From NCBI RefSeq assembly GCF_020215665.1, contig NZ_CP084061.1, positions 3,132,001-3,196,000 on the forward strand: DNA of 64,000 nucleotides, read 5' to 3'. Below are positions 43,101-51,891 of this stretch, piece by piece; positions within the stretch are counted from its first letter, which is position 1, and each line of letters opens with the position of its first letter. A model generated the notes under the pieces. The model did no database searches, was not told where the DNA came from, and was given only the letters and a program-made list of their open reading frames with translations. The translations under genes were made by a program, and so were the position numbers. Origin of the DNA: Blautia parvula (GTDB lineage: Bacteria > Bacillota > Clostridia > Lachnospirales > Lachnospiraceae).

Positions 43101-43234
43101 GTAACGATTCAGCCAGCTGAATCGTTACGGGTATTCGCCCATTAAAAATCGCTTCGCGATGGGGCGAATACTTGCCGCCACTACTCTTTTGCACGGTCAG
43201 CGCAGTAAATGCGCAGACCTGACAGAACAGTTAC
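43101..43234 (+). mobile_element. Intact 134-bp miniature element with 8-bp target duplication
   Basis: The ends are GTAACGATTC and GAACAGTTAC (imperfect terminal inverted repeats, 8 of 10). Both sides carry a perfect TATTATTT (43093-43100 and 43235-43242). Inside are three hairpins: 43101-43128 (13-bp stem, 2-base loop), 43131-43171 (GTATTCGCCC, ATCGC/GCGAT, GGGCGAATAC) and 43200-43214 (GCGCA/TGCGC). It has no coding capacity. The inverted copy at 63292-63425 differs at three positions. It lies between the LacI stop codon and that operon's terminator. Confidence 0.9.
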
Positions 43235-43249
43235 TATTATTTTACTTTC

Positions 43250-44266
43250 TTACCCGTTAATCCTTTTTACAGAATCACGAATGACCATCTGTGTGGGAAG
43301 GACAACCAATGTCTCCATGTCCTTGGGGTTTTCCTCCAACATTTTTACAAGCATATCAACCGCCACCAGTCCTTTTTCCTGGATATCCTGGCGCACAGTG
43401 GTGAGTGCCGGCCTTACCAGGGAGGCGTACTCCACGTCATCAAAGCCGGTGATGGATATGTCATCCGGAATCTTTCTCCCTCTGTCTTGAAAAGTATTGA
43501 GGAGCATTGCGGCATAATAATCCGAAGAACATATGATCGCCGTATAGGCAAAGGATCTCTCATACAGCTCATCCAGATTGTTCTTCTCTCCCCTGTTTCC
43601 GGGACATATTTTCAGAAAATTTTCCTCGCTGCCAAAAAGTCCGGCCTCATCCATGGCCTGGCAGTATCCCAGGAACCGCTGATGATCCAGGTTCACATTA
43701 TTATCGGCAAGAAACGCGATTTTTTTATGACCGCATCCGATGACATATTTTGTCATCTCATAGGCAGCTTTCTTATCCTCCAGCCGGATATTGATGCAGC
43801 GCTCCAGGTCATTTGTATCATAATCGTCAATGATCACAATCGGCTTTTTGTAACGTTCCTGCAGGTATGAGATTTCCCCTTCCACAAAACCGCAGGTCAC
43901 CAGTCCATCCATATTCCATGACAGGATAAATTTCTGGACCTGCCGGACATCATTCAGTGCATAGACCATCAGATTATAGCCTCTGCTTCTCACACGGTCC
44001 TCCACTGCACCCAGCAGCTCCCCAAAAAACTGGTCTTTAAACGGATTTTCCTTTCCATTGACCTTTACCACCATACCGATGATCTTAGAGCGGTTGCTTG
44101 CCAGGTTGCGGGCATTGATGTTGGGCATATAGTCATACTCATCCAGAACCTTCCGGATACGCTCCACATTGGCAGGTGATACCTCTTTTGTCTTGCCGTG
44201 GATAACATTTGACACCGTGGTGGTGCTCACATTCAGCATATTGGCTATCTCTTTTATTGTAATCAT
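43250..44266 (-). CDS. LacI-family regulator of the alpha-glucoside genes
   Basis: 338 residues from ATG at 44264-44266; an upstream in-frame start lies inside the GH31 gene. The helix-turn-helix is ITIKEIANMLNVSTTTVSNVIHGKTKEVSPANVERIRKVLDEYDYMPN. The effector domain is of the periplasmic-binding type (FGELLGAVEDRVRSRGYNLMVYA, GCGHKKIAFLADNNVNLDHQRFLGY, ISITGFDDVEYASLVRPALTTVRQD). It follows the GH31 gene by 19 bp. It is the natural ligand of the TTTTGCGCA palindromes before the importer and GH31 genes. A MalR-like role, with a maltose-type inducer, is an inference. Confidence 0.92.
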   Translation of the reverse strand: MITIKEIANMLNVSTTTVSNVIHGKTKEVSPANVERIRKVLDEYDYMPNINARNLASNRSKIIGMVVKVNGKENPFKDQFFGELLGAVEDRVRSRGYNLMVYALNDVRQVQKFILSWNMDGLVTCGFVEGEISYLQERYKKPIVIIDDYDTNDLERCINIRLEDKKAAYEMTKYVIGCGHKKIAFLADNNVNLDHQRFLGYCQAMDEAGLFGSEENFLKICPGNRGEKNNLDELYERSFAYTAIICSSDYYAAMLLNTFQDRGRKIPDDISITGFDDVEYASLVRPALTTVRQDIQEKGLVAVDMLVKMLEENPKDMETLVVLPTQMVIRDSVKRING

Positions 44267-44285
44267 TCTTAAATCCCCAATCTGT

Positions 44286-46349
44286 TTACAGTATTTCAGC
44301 CTGAATCTCTTTCTTCCGGCAGCCTGTATACACACAGGTTCCTGCCTTGTCGATTTCAATCATACCATAATTCGCCGGGTTTTCAAAGTCTTTCCCTTTT
44401 CCGTCATCCTCATACCACTCGTAAACAGCCTTCTCTTTTACGAATGCCAGGGCTTTTACGGAATCCGTATCCACATCTTCCGTGGATTCTCCGCCTTCAG
44501 ACAACAGAAGGATCTTATCCGGGCGCACAAATACCAGCATCTCATACAGACCTGCTTTCACATAATGATGGCCTGCCGGCAGGATTTCCTTATCAAAGTC
44601 CGTCAGGCTCCGGAAACGCAGAAGCGCCATCTCCTCCGGCAGATACACATATCTTCCCTCCGCGTTCTGGCTGTACACAGGAGCTATCATAAGGCTGTCT
44701 CCCACAAGAAGCTGGTCCTCCACCTGGGGTGCAAATTCATCTTCCGTGTAGACAAAGGACAGCGGTGTAAAATACATCTCACCGCGCAGGGCCGCCTTCA
44801 TGTATTCGCTGTAAATATAGGGCAGCATGCCGTAGCGCAGTCCCAGAATATCCCTGAACCGGTCCATATGGTCAAACTGATAGACCTCCTGCATTCTGGT
44901 TCCCAGTGCCGTATGATTTCTCATAAGCGGTGAGAACATGGCAAGCTGGATCCAGCGCATTACCAGGTCTTCCGTGGTATCAGAACCGAATCCTCCGATA
45001 TCGGCGCCTGTGTAGAGAATCCCCACCATGTTAAGGCTCGGCATCATCTTCAGGTTGAGAAGCAGGTGCTGCCACCAGGACTTGTTGTCCCCTGTCCAGA
45101 TACCGCCGTAGCGGTGCATTCCCACGTAAGAGGAGCGGGAGAACATAAGTATCCTCTTGTCCGGACACAGACGCTCAAAGGCTTCCCCTGCCGCTCTGGT
45201 CATATTATAGCCGAACAGGTTGTGAACCTTGTCGTGGCGCATCTGTCCTGCATCCGTCTTGTGATAGAATTTTTTAAAGTCATCTGTATTATTCGCCAGA
45301 CCGTCCACCAGACCGGTAAATTTCTGGAAAGTATCCAGGTCCAGGTTCTTCCCTTTCAGGTCTGCAATGGCGTCAATAGTATCATCCATGCGATCCTGAG
45401 CAAAGAAAATGCTGGGCTCGTTCATATCATTCCAGAAGCCTTCGATCCCCTTATCCAGCAAAAACTGATACTGGTTTCCAAACCACTCCCTGGCCTCTTT
45501 GTTCAGCACGTCAGGAAAATGCACCTGTCCCGGCCACACACCGGCGATAAATTCTTTTCCGTCTTCGTCTTTGCAGAAATATCCCTTCTCCAAACCTTCC
45601 TCATAGACGGAATAGCCTTTTTCCACTTTCACACCGGCATCAATGATAGGCACCAGACGGATATTCTGCGCCTTCATATCCCTCACCAGACCTTCAAAAT
45701 CCGGAAAACGCTCCTCGTCAATAGTGAAGTCCTTATACCGCTCCATGTAATCAATATCAAGGTAAATGCTGTCAAGAGGCAGATGATTCTTCCTGTGGCC
45801 CTCTGCTATCTCCCTGATGTCCGCCTCACATTTATAACCCCAGCGGCTCTGCTGGTATCCGAATGCCCATCTGGGCGGAATATAACTTCTGCCGATCAGA
45901 CCCCTGAACTCCTTTACGATCTGCCGGATATCGCTGCCCTCCAGAATATAGACATCCGCATCCGGTTCCTCCAGTGTGATCACCAGCTCATCCATGTGGG
46001 TATAGCCCACGTCAAAGCTGATAATGCCCGGATAATCAAAAAAGACGCCAAAGGTCGTCTCACCGGCAATCACTAAAAAGTTGTGGGATGCGTACAGAGA
46101 ATGCCTGTCCTCCAGATGGTTTGGCTCATCTGCACAGCAGCTTCGGTAAAGCCATCCCCGCTTGTTGATCCCTCTTACATTTTCACCCAGTCCGTACACC
46201 AGGTCCTTTTCCCCAAGGCTGCAGGAAAATATAAGCCTGCCGTCCTGCTCTGCCTTTTGCAGATATGGCAGAGTCTGGGTCTCTGCCGCCATATCCTTTA
46301 CAACCGCGTCCGTACAAAAAGGATTTCCGTATGTATATTTCCGTATCAT
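44286..46349 (-). CDS. GH31 alpha-glucosidase
   Basis: 687 residues. N-terminal beta domain, then the catalytic barrel: SYIPPRWAFGYQQSRWGY, LDSIYLDIDYMERYKDFTIDEERFPD, the nucleophile Asp in GIEGFWNDMNEPSIF, RSSYVGMHRYGGIWTGDNKSWWQHL, and GADIGGF. The C-terminal beta domain ends with KAGLYEMLVFV and YEDDGKGKDFE. No signal peptide, so it cleaves imported alpha-glucosides (maltose, isomaltose or similar; bond preference not decidable). The start is preceded by CCAGGAGG. The LacI regulator gene follows in the same operon. Confidence 0.94.
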   Translation of the reverse strand: MIRKYTYGNPFCTDAVVKDMAAETQTLPYLQKAEQDGRLIFSCSLGEKDLVYGLGENVRGINKRGWLYRSCCADEPNHLEDRHSLYASHNFLVIAGETTFGVFFDYPGIISFDVGYTHMDELVITLEEPDADVYILEGSDIRQIVKEFRGLIGRSYIPPRWAFGYQQSRWGYKCEADIREIAEGHRKNHLPLDSIYLDIDYMERYKDFTIDEERFPDFEGLVRDMKAQNIRLVPIIDAGVKVEKGYSVYEEGLEKGYFCKDEDGKEFIAGVWPGQVHFPDVLNKEAREWFGNQYQFLLDKGIEGFWNDMNEPSIFFAQDRMDDTIDAIADLKGKNLDLDTFQKFTGLVDGLANNTDDFKKFYHKTDAGQMRHDKVHNLFGYNMTRAAGEAFERLCPDKRILMFSRSSYVGMHRYGGIWTGDNKSWWQHLLLNLKMMPSLNMVGILYTGADIGGFGSDTTEDLVMRWIQLAMFSPLMRNHTALGTRMQEVYQFDHMDRFRDILGLRYGMLPYIYSEYMKAALRGEMYFTPLSFVYTEDEFAPQVEDQLLVGDSLMIAPVYSQNAEGRYVYLPEEMALLRFRSLTDFDKEILPAGHHYVKAGLYEMLVFVRPDKILLLSEGGESTEDVDTDSVKALAFVKEKAVYEWYEDDGKGKDFENPANYGMIEIDKAGTCVYTGCRKKEIQAEIL

Positions 46350-46384
46350 GTCTGTTCCTCCTGGTTCTCCATATTTATTTTGAC

Positions 46385-46413
46385 ATCATAGCATATGCGT
46401 ATTTTAGCCGCAA
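46385..46413 (-). promoter_or_regulatory. Promoter of the GH31-LacI operon
   Basis: On the minus strand TTGCGG (46408-46413), a 17-bp spacer and TATGAT (46385-46390), 36 bp before the start codon. Operator C lies directly upstream of the -35. Confidence 0.6.
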
Positions 46414-46414
46414 T

Positions 46415-46432
46415 ACCTTTTGCGCATAATTG
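46415..46432. promoter_or_regulatory. LacI operator C at the GH31 operon
   Basis: ACCTTTTGCGCATAATTG shares its first 14 bases with operator A at 42761-42778. A weaker match, TTATGCACAAAA, lies at 46501-46512, 83 bp away centre to centre. One regulator would thus control both its own operon and the importer. Confidence 0.65.
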
Positions 46433-46575
46433 ATACAACGCACAATATATATCGAATGTATCATTGCATATTTCACTTGTTTATTTCTTTTTCTTCGTTT
46501 TTATGCACAAAACACATTTGATAAATTCAGTCAAAATAACATAATGAAAATCCCGGATTTTTTATACAGCAAAAA

Positions 46576-46601
46576 GGGGAACGTACCCATATACGTTCCC
46601 C
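46576..46601 (-). terminator. Terminator of the acidic lipoprotein gene
   Basis: On the minus strand GGGGAACGTA pairs perfectly with TACGTTCCCC and is followed by TTTTTG, 30 bp after the lipoprotein stop codon. Confidence 0.9.
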
Positions 46602-46631
46602 GCTGCCTGCCTTAAATCTCAGTTCCGGCAC

Positions 46632-47711
46632 TCACTGTGTTTCATCTGTATTCTGTTCTGCAGATCCTGAATCCTCCTCTGTCCCTTTTTCCCTTTCCTC
46701 TTCTTCCATCTTCTCTCTGGCTTCCTTTGGTCTTAAATAATACTTATTAAACGGAACTTCCCCGTACTTTTCCAGAGCTTTCTCTTCCCCGTATTTTTCC
46801 ACATACTCATCAATGGACATATCATCGTCAGAATCGGTATCCGCAGGGTCTGAATCCTGCCCGCTTTGTTCCGGCTCCTCCTGTTCTCCGCTGTTGGATT
46901 CCTGATTCTCAGAGTCCGGTGTTTCCGGTGTATCGGAAGGATTCTCCTGTTCCCCGGAAACTTCTCCCTGCTCCTCACCAGAATCAGCATTTTCGGGCAC
47001 CGCTGCAGATATGACCTCCTTCACCGCATAGGGAAACAGCCCGCCGTAAGGGTTCTCCACAATGCGAAAGGAACTCACGGCTGACGGTGTATCGGAGGAT
47101 GCCGGATATGGATAATGTGAACTCACATTTACGATCCAGCCCCCGTCTGTGCCTTCTTTATAGTCCTGTATGGAGACAGTCATTTCCACCTGGTCACCAA
47201 GAACAAAGAGATATTCATTTTCCACAGACTCTATACCAATCTCCTGCTCTAAGTCCGCCGTAAGTTCAGGCAGTGTTTCAATACCTGCAAACAGTCCCTG
47301 GGCATATTCTTTTACCACTCCGGACGGGACACGTTTCATGGAGGAATCCTCTGTGTAATCCACTCCGTTATCGCCGACTCTGGCGTAATCTGTGATAATG
47401 CGGTTCAGGACTCCCCATACATATTTACTGTCAGAAGCGCTGTATTCAAGCGGCTCCCGGCTTTGTGCCTGAAAGCGTATCACGGAGTCAAAGATCGGAA
47501 GCATTTTCTCCAGCTTCCCGGTCTCTATGGCTGCCTTCTCCGCGGTATCCCCTTTTGCATCTGTTTTTTCTTCTTTTCCAGTTTCCTCCCGGGTCTCTGT
47601 TTTCTTGTCAGACTTGTCGTTCTCTTTTGAAGAACATCCCATAAGACCGGTGACTGCAAACAGAAGCACAGCCATGGATGCAGCAAGGACAATCCCTCTT
47701 TTTTTAATCAT
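46632..47711 (-). CDS. Lipoprotein of unknown function with acidic low-complexity tail
   Basis: 359 residues. Signal and lipobox LLFAVTGLMGCSS, then a Lys/Glu/Asp-rich linker, then a folded region of about 160 residues (MLPIFDSVIRFQAQ, YVWGVLNRIITDYARVGD, YLFVLGDQVEMTVSIQDYKEGTDGGWIVNV, VENPYGGLFPYAVKEVISA). A Glu/Asp/Ser/Gln/Pro-rich stretch of about 70 residues follows, then a short block MSIDEYVEKYGEEKALEKYGEVPFNKYYLRP. No family was recognised. The monocistronic layout and outside location suggest a surface protein. The acidic region may bind cations or act as a spacer. Confidence 0.75.
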   Translation of the reverse strand: MIKKRGIVLAASMAVLLFAVTGLMGCSSKENDKSDKKTETREETGKEEKTDAKGDTAEKAAIETGKLEKMLPIFDSVIRFQAQSREPLEYSASDSKYVWGVLNRIITDYARVGDNGVDYTEDSSMKRVPSGVVKEYAQGLFAGIETLPELTADLEQEIGIESVENEYLFVLGDQVEMTVSIQDYKEGTDGGWIVNVSSHYPYPASSDTPSAVSSFRIVENPYGGLFPYAVKEVISAAVPENADSGEEQGEVSGEQENPSDTPETPDSENQESNSGEQEEPEQSGQDSDPADTDSDDDMSIDEYVEKYGEEKALEKYGEVPFNKYYLRPKEAREKMEEEEREKGTEEDSGSAEQNTDETQ

Positions 47712-47794
47712 TCTTGTACTCCTCCCTTTTTCTACAAATGTAGTATCTATCTATATACTACATTTGCAGTAAGGAAAAGTCAACCGGTATTTTC

Positions 47795-48775
47795 TTATTT
47801 TTCCATTGGATAACGAAAGCCCCATTTCTCACGGACAGCATCCATCTGCTCCATAATGCGGAGCGTTTCGCTGTGGGGCATATCCGGGCATTCGCACATT
47901 CCCTCTTCTATGGCCTTTTTGCAGGCCCTTACCTCGTATTCATAGCCGCTGATCTGTTTTGGCTGGTCATATCTGGCTGTCACTTCCCGTTTTTCATTAT
48001 AGACTGTGATGGACTCGAAATTATTGATGTTTTCCACAACCAGAAAGCCCTTTGTCCCGTAAATGATTCCCTGTCTGTCGGAAAGGGCGCGGAGGGAACT
48101 GTTCAGCACCGACATCTTCCCATCCGGATAGCCAATGGTTATGCTGCTCTGTGCGTCCACTCCCGTGTCTGTCATAATGACGGAAGTGTCAATGGAGGAG
48201 ATGTCATCCCCGAACGCAATAGATGCAAATGTCAGAGTGTAGACACCTACATCCAAAAGGGCGCCGCCTGCCAGTTCAGGCTTCATCATCCTGGGTACTG
48301 ACTCCAGCAGATATCCCAGGTTAGCGGTCAGGGTATACGGTGTGCCGATGGCACCGGAGGCAAGTACCTCCTGCAGTGTCCTTGCCATGGGCATATATCT
48401 GACCCACATGGCCTCTGCCAGAAGCAGTCCCTTTTCTTTTGAGAGCGCAGTCATCTCTTCGGCCTCCCGGGCATTTACGGCAAATGCCTTCTCGCACAGG
48501 ACGTTCCTGCCGTTTTCAAGCAGCATTTTCACATGGGAACAGTGTTCTGAGATTGGGGTTGCCACATAGACCAGGTCTACCTTCTCATCTGCTGCCATCT
48601 CTTCATATGTACCGAATGCCTTTTCAAATCCGTATTTTTCTGCAAACGCGTCTGCCTTCTCCTGACATCTGGATGCCACTGCATACAGCTCCACATCCTC
48701 CATACAGCGGAGTGTCTCCGCCATAGTGGCTGCAATATTTCCTGTGCTCAATACACCCACTCTTAATTTTTCCAT
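47795..48775 (-). CDS. Gfo/Idh/MocA-family NAD(P)-dependent oxidoreductase
   Basis: 326 residues. The N-terminal Rossmann fold begins RVGVLSTGNIAATMAETLRC, followed by YVATPISEHCSHVKMLLENGRNVLCEKAFAVNAREAEEM, whose E-K-x-x-x motif carries the catalytic Lys. The C-terminal part is the substrate and dimer domain (GGALLDVGVYTLTFASIAFG). It is a sugar or polyol dehydrogenase of unknown substrate. It lies 37 bp downstream of the zinc dehydrogenase on the same strand, so the two may act on one polyol or sugar. Confidence 0.92.
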   Translation of the reverse strand: MEKLRVGVLSTGNIAATMAETLRCMEDVELYAVASRCQEKADAFAEKYGFEKAFGTYEEMAADEKVDLVYVATPISEHCSHVKMLLENGRNVLCEKAFAVNAREAEEMTALSKEKGLLLAEAMWVRYMPMARTLQEVLASGAIGTPYTLTANLGYLLESVPRMMKPELAGGALLDVGVYTLTFASIAFGDDISSIDTSVIMTDTGVDAQSSITIGYPDGKMSVLNSSLRALSDRQGIIYGTKGFLVVENINNFESITVYNEKREVTARYDQPKQISGYEYEVRACKKAIEEGMCECPDMPHSETLRIMEQMDAVREKWGFRYPMEK

Positions 48776-48812
48776 ATCGTTCTCCTTCTGCGGTCTTATT
48801 TTGTCCGCATTC

Positions 48813-49907
48813 TTATGGTTTTACCGCGTATTTTATCACGCCGTCCTTTTTCTGTTCAAATATCTCATATGCCTTCATAATATCTTCCAGACGGGTCCTG
48901 TGGGTGATCAGGCATCCTGTATCCAGCTTCTTTGCCGCCAGAAGCTCCATGATCTCCTCACAATAGCAGCCGTCCACTCCGCCTGTTTTAAAAGTCAGAT
49001 TCCTGCCGTACATCTGCGGCAGGGGCAGAGTCTGATCTCTTTCATACATGGCAGCGATCACCACAACCGCGTTGGGCCTGGCTGTCTTCCAGGCCAGCTC
49101 AAAGGTATCCGTTCCGCCTGCGGCCTCAAATACCACATCTGCGCCTCTTCCGTGGCTCTCTGCAAGGACACGCTGCACAACAGTCTCCTGTACCTTCCCC
49201 GCAACATCGGCATAATCCTCTGCCCCATAGCGGCAGGGCTCTTCCGCGGGACATACCGTCACATCGGCAAGCCCCTGTCTTTTCGCCAGTTCCAGTCTGC
49301 TTTCATCCACGTCTATGGCGATGATCTTGGCAGGACTGTACAGCCGGGCACACATCATGGTACAGAGTCCGGTGGGGCCGGCTCCTATAACCACAACTGT
49401 ATCTGCCGGCTTTACCTCACCCAGTCTGGCAGCCCAGTAGCCGGTGGAGAGTATATCCCCGGTAAAAAGAGCCTCCTCATCGGTCACATGGTCCGGTATC
49501 TTAGTCAGTCCATTGTCCGCACAGGGAATGCGGCAGTATTCCGCCTGTCCTCCGTCTATGCGGCATCCGAGAGCCCAGCCTCCGTTTTCATGCTCACAGT
49601 TGTTCACAAACCCGCGCCTGCAGAAAAAGCACTCCCCGCAGAAAGTCTCCACATTGACAGCCACTCTGTCTCCGGGCTTCACCTTCTTCACCGCGCTTCC
49701 TGTTTCCACCACCTGTCCGACAAACTCGTGCCCCAGGATGGTTCCCGGTACGGCTTTCGGCACTGCACCGTGTTTTATATGAATATCGCTGGAGCATATG
49801 GTGGTAAGTGTCACTTTCACAATAGCATCCCCCGGGTCCCGGATCACAGGGATATCACGCTCCTCCAGAGATACCGCGCCTTTCCCCTGATACACTACAG
49901 CACGCAT
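48813..49907 (-). CDS. Zinc-dependent alcohol/polyol dehydrogenase
   Basis: 364 residues from ATG at 49905-49907; a TTG at 49922, closer to a good AAGGGGG site, is a plausible alternative. Catalytic zinc site in TICSSDIHIKHG and LGHEFVGQVVETGS, structural zinc site CGECFFCRRGFVNNC, and the Rossmann nucleotide loop VVVIGAGPTGLCTMM. Medium-chain dehydrogenase of the sorbitol/threonine type, substrate not decidable. It lies between nadE and the Gfo/Idh/MocA gene. Confidence 0.9.
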   Translation of the reverse strand: MRAVVYQGKGAVSLEERDIPVIRDPGDAIVKVTLTTICSSDIHIKHGAVPKAVPGTILGHEFVGQVVETGSAVKKVKPGDRVAVNVETFCGECFFCRRGFVNNCEHENGGWALGCRIDGGQAEYCRIPCADNGLTKIPDHVTDEEALFTGDILSTGYWAARLGEVKPADTVVVIGAGPTGLCTMMCARLYSPAKIIAIDVDESRLELAKRQGLADVTVCPAEEPCRYGAEDYADVAGKVQETVVQRVLAESHGRGADVVFEAAGGTDTFELAWKTARPNAVVVIAAMYERDQTLPLPQMYGRNLTFKTGGVDGCYCEEIMELLAAKKLDTGCLITHRTRLEDIMKAYEIFEQKKDGVIKYAVKP

Positions 49908-49959
49908 TTTATTCGTCCGCAAATCCTGCGCCCCCTTTCTATCCTCTGGCCTTATCCGC

Positions 49960-51873
49960 TTATCCCAGAGTCTCCAACTCATCCATCCAGATCCTCACAG
50001 ATGCGTCACTGGGCATCCGCAGATCTCCTCTGGGTGACACTGCCACGCTGCCCACTTTTGGACCGTCCGGCAGGCAGGAACGCTTAAACTGCTGGGAGAA
50101 AAATCTCCAGTAAAATTTCTTCAGCCATTTCAGGATCACTTCGTCATGATACATGCCCGCGAAGGCGATTCTGGCTATGCGGTAGATCTTAGCGGGACCG
50201 AACTGGAAACGCATCATATAATACAGGAAGAAATCGTGCAGCTCGTAGGGGCCCACCAAATCCTCTGTCTTCTGGGAAATAACACCGTCCGTGGGCGGAA
50301 GCAGCTCAGGGCTCACCGGTGTATCCAACACATCCTCCAGAATGGCTGCCAGTTCCGGTTCCCCGCAGGTATCCGCGTAATAGCGCACCAGATGGCGGAC
50401 GAGAGTCTTCGGCACAGAGCCGTTTACCCCGTACATGGACATATGGTCCCCGTTGTAAGTTGCCCATCCGAGAGCCAGCTCCGACAAATCCCCTGTTCCG
50501 ATCACAAGGCCGCCGCAGCTGTTGGCAATGTCCATAATAACCTGGGTCCTCTCCCTGGCCTGTGCGTTTTCAAAGGTCACATTGTGGTCCTGATAGTCAT
50601 GACCGATGTCCTCAAAATGCTGCAGCACTGCCTTTTTTATGTCAACCTCACGAAGCGTGGCTCCCAGCCTTCTTGTGAGTTCACAGGCATTGGTATATGT
50701 CCTGTCCGTGGTGCCGAAGCAGGGCATGGTCACCGCTGTGATCTGGCTTCTGGCAAGACCGCACAGATCAAAGGCTCTTGCAGTCACCAGAAGGGCAAGG
50801 GTGGAATCCAGACCGCCGGAAATGCCCAGAACTGCAGCTTTGCATCCTGTATGGTCCAGACGTTTTTTAAGACCCATGGCCTGCATGGTGAGGATCTCAT
50901 CACATCTTCTCTCTCTGTCTTTTTTATCATCCGGCACAAAGGGGCTGGGGTCAAAGAAACGGGACAGGGCTGTCTGCTCCTGTTTCACATGGAAGGAAAT
51001 CTGTGTATATTCCTCCTTGGATTCCGGCTGCCAGGTAGAGATCCTTCTTCTCTCGCTTTCCAGGCGCTCCACATCAATTTCACCGTAAATGGTCTCATTG
51101 GCAAAGCGTTTTGCCTCCCGCAGAATGGTTCCGTTCTCCGCGATCAGATTCTGTCCTCCGAATACCAGATCCTGGGTGGACTCCCCGTTGCCTGCGGTTG
51201 CATATACATATCCGCAGATGAGGCGGGCGGACTGTCCACCTACCAGTTCTCTTCGGTAGGCATCCTTTCCTGTGGTCTCGTCGCTGGCTGAGAGATTGAC
51301 GATCAAAGTGGCTCCTGCCATGGCATGGAAAATACTGGGCGGATTCGGTGCCCACAGGTCTTCACAGATTTCTGCTGCCACACAGAGTCCCGGTACTTCC
51401 GCACAGTGGAACAGCAGATTCTGTCCAAAGGGAACTTTCTCCCCCTGCCAGTCCACATATCCGTCAAATGCCTGGCCAGGAACAAAGTATCTGGCCTCGT
51501 AAAATTCACCGTAATTGGGCAGATGGTGCTTGGGGACAAATCCCAGTATCCTGCCCTGGTTCAGCACTGCCGCCGCATTGTAGAGCTTGCCTTTATGCCT
51601 CAGGGGAAGTCCGATGAAAATCAGACCGTCCACATCCTGAAGCTCTCTCTGGATTGTCTTCAGCTCCTCCTCTGCCCTGTGTAAAAGAGCTCCCTGCCAA
51701 AACAGGTCCTGGCAGGTATATCCTGTCAGACAAAGCTCCGGGAACACCAGGATCTTTGCCCCGTTCCCGGCCATTTCCCTGGCCTTCTCCACAATTTCCT
51801 GTCTGTTGTGTGCACAGTCTGCTACCAGTATATCCGGTGTTGCGGCCGCCACTTTGATAAAACCATCTCTCAT
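49960..51873 (-). CDS. nadE: Glutamine-dependent NAD+ synthetase
   Basis: 637 residues, the long two-domain form. The N-terminal nitrilase-type glutaminase carries the Glu-Lys-Cys triad (VFPELCLTGYTCQDLF, PKHHLPNYGEFYEARYF, VAAEICEDLW). The C-terminal synthetase has the ATP pyrophosphatase loop GISGGLDSTLALL and GTGDLSELALGWATYNGDHMSMYGVNGSVPKTLV. It converts deamido-NAD to NAD with glutamine as ammonia donor, the last step of NAD synthesis. It follows hslO by 18 bp on the same strand. Confidence 0.97.
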   Translation of the reverse strand: MRDGFIKVAAATPDILVADCAHNRQEIVEKAREMAGNGAKILVFPELCLTGYTCQDLFWQGALLHRAEEELKTIQRELQDVDGLIFIGLPLRHKGKLYNAAAVLNQGRILGFVPKHHLPNYGEFYEARYFVPGQAFDGYVDWQGEKVPFGQNLLFHCAEVPGLCVAAEICEDLWAPNPPSIFHAMAGATLIVNLSASDETTGKDAYRRELVGGQSARLICGYVYATAGNGESTQDLVFGGQNLIAENGTILREAKRFANETIYGEIDVERLESERRRISTWQPESKEEYTQISFHVKQEQTALSRFFDPSPFVPDDKKDRERRCDEILTMQAMGLKKRLDHTGCKAAVLGISGGLDSTLALLVTARAFDLCGLARSQITAVTMPCFGTTDRTYTNACELTRRLGATLREVDIKKAVLQHFEDIGHDYQDHNVTFENAQARERTQVIMDIANSCGGLVIGTGDLSELALGWATYNGDHMSMYGVNGSVPKTLVRHLVRYYADTCGEPELAAILEDVLDTPVSPELLPPTDGVISQKTEDLVGPYELHDFFLYYMMRFQFGPAKIYRIARIAFAGMYHDEVILKWLKKFYWRFFSQQFKRSCLPDGPKVGSVAVSPRGDLRMPSDASVRIWMDELETLG

Positions 51874-51891
51874 ATTGTACCTGACCTTTCT

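Noticed and set aside
42817-43194. 125-codon minus-strand frame between the LacI and importer genes
   Set aside because: It runs through the inserted 134-bp element, a terminator and the operators, so it cannot be an old coding gene.
48726-50087. Long plus-strand frames of 300-450 codons antisense to the oxidoreductase, zinc dehydrogenase, nadE and symporter genes
   Set aside because: Each is a mirror of a well-recognised gene on the minus strand; composition (Cys, His, Ser and Arg rich) and lack of ribosome sites mark them as shadows.
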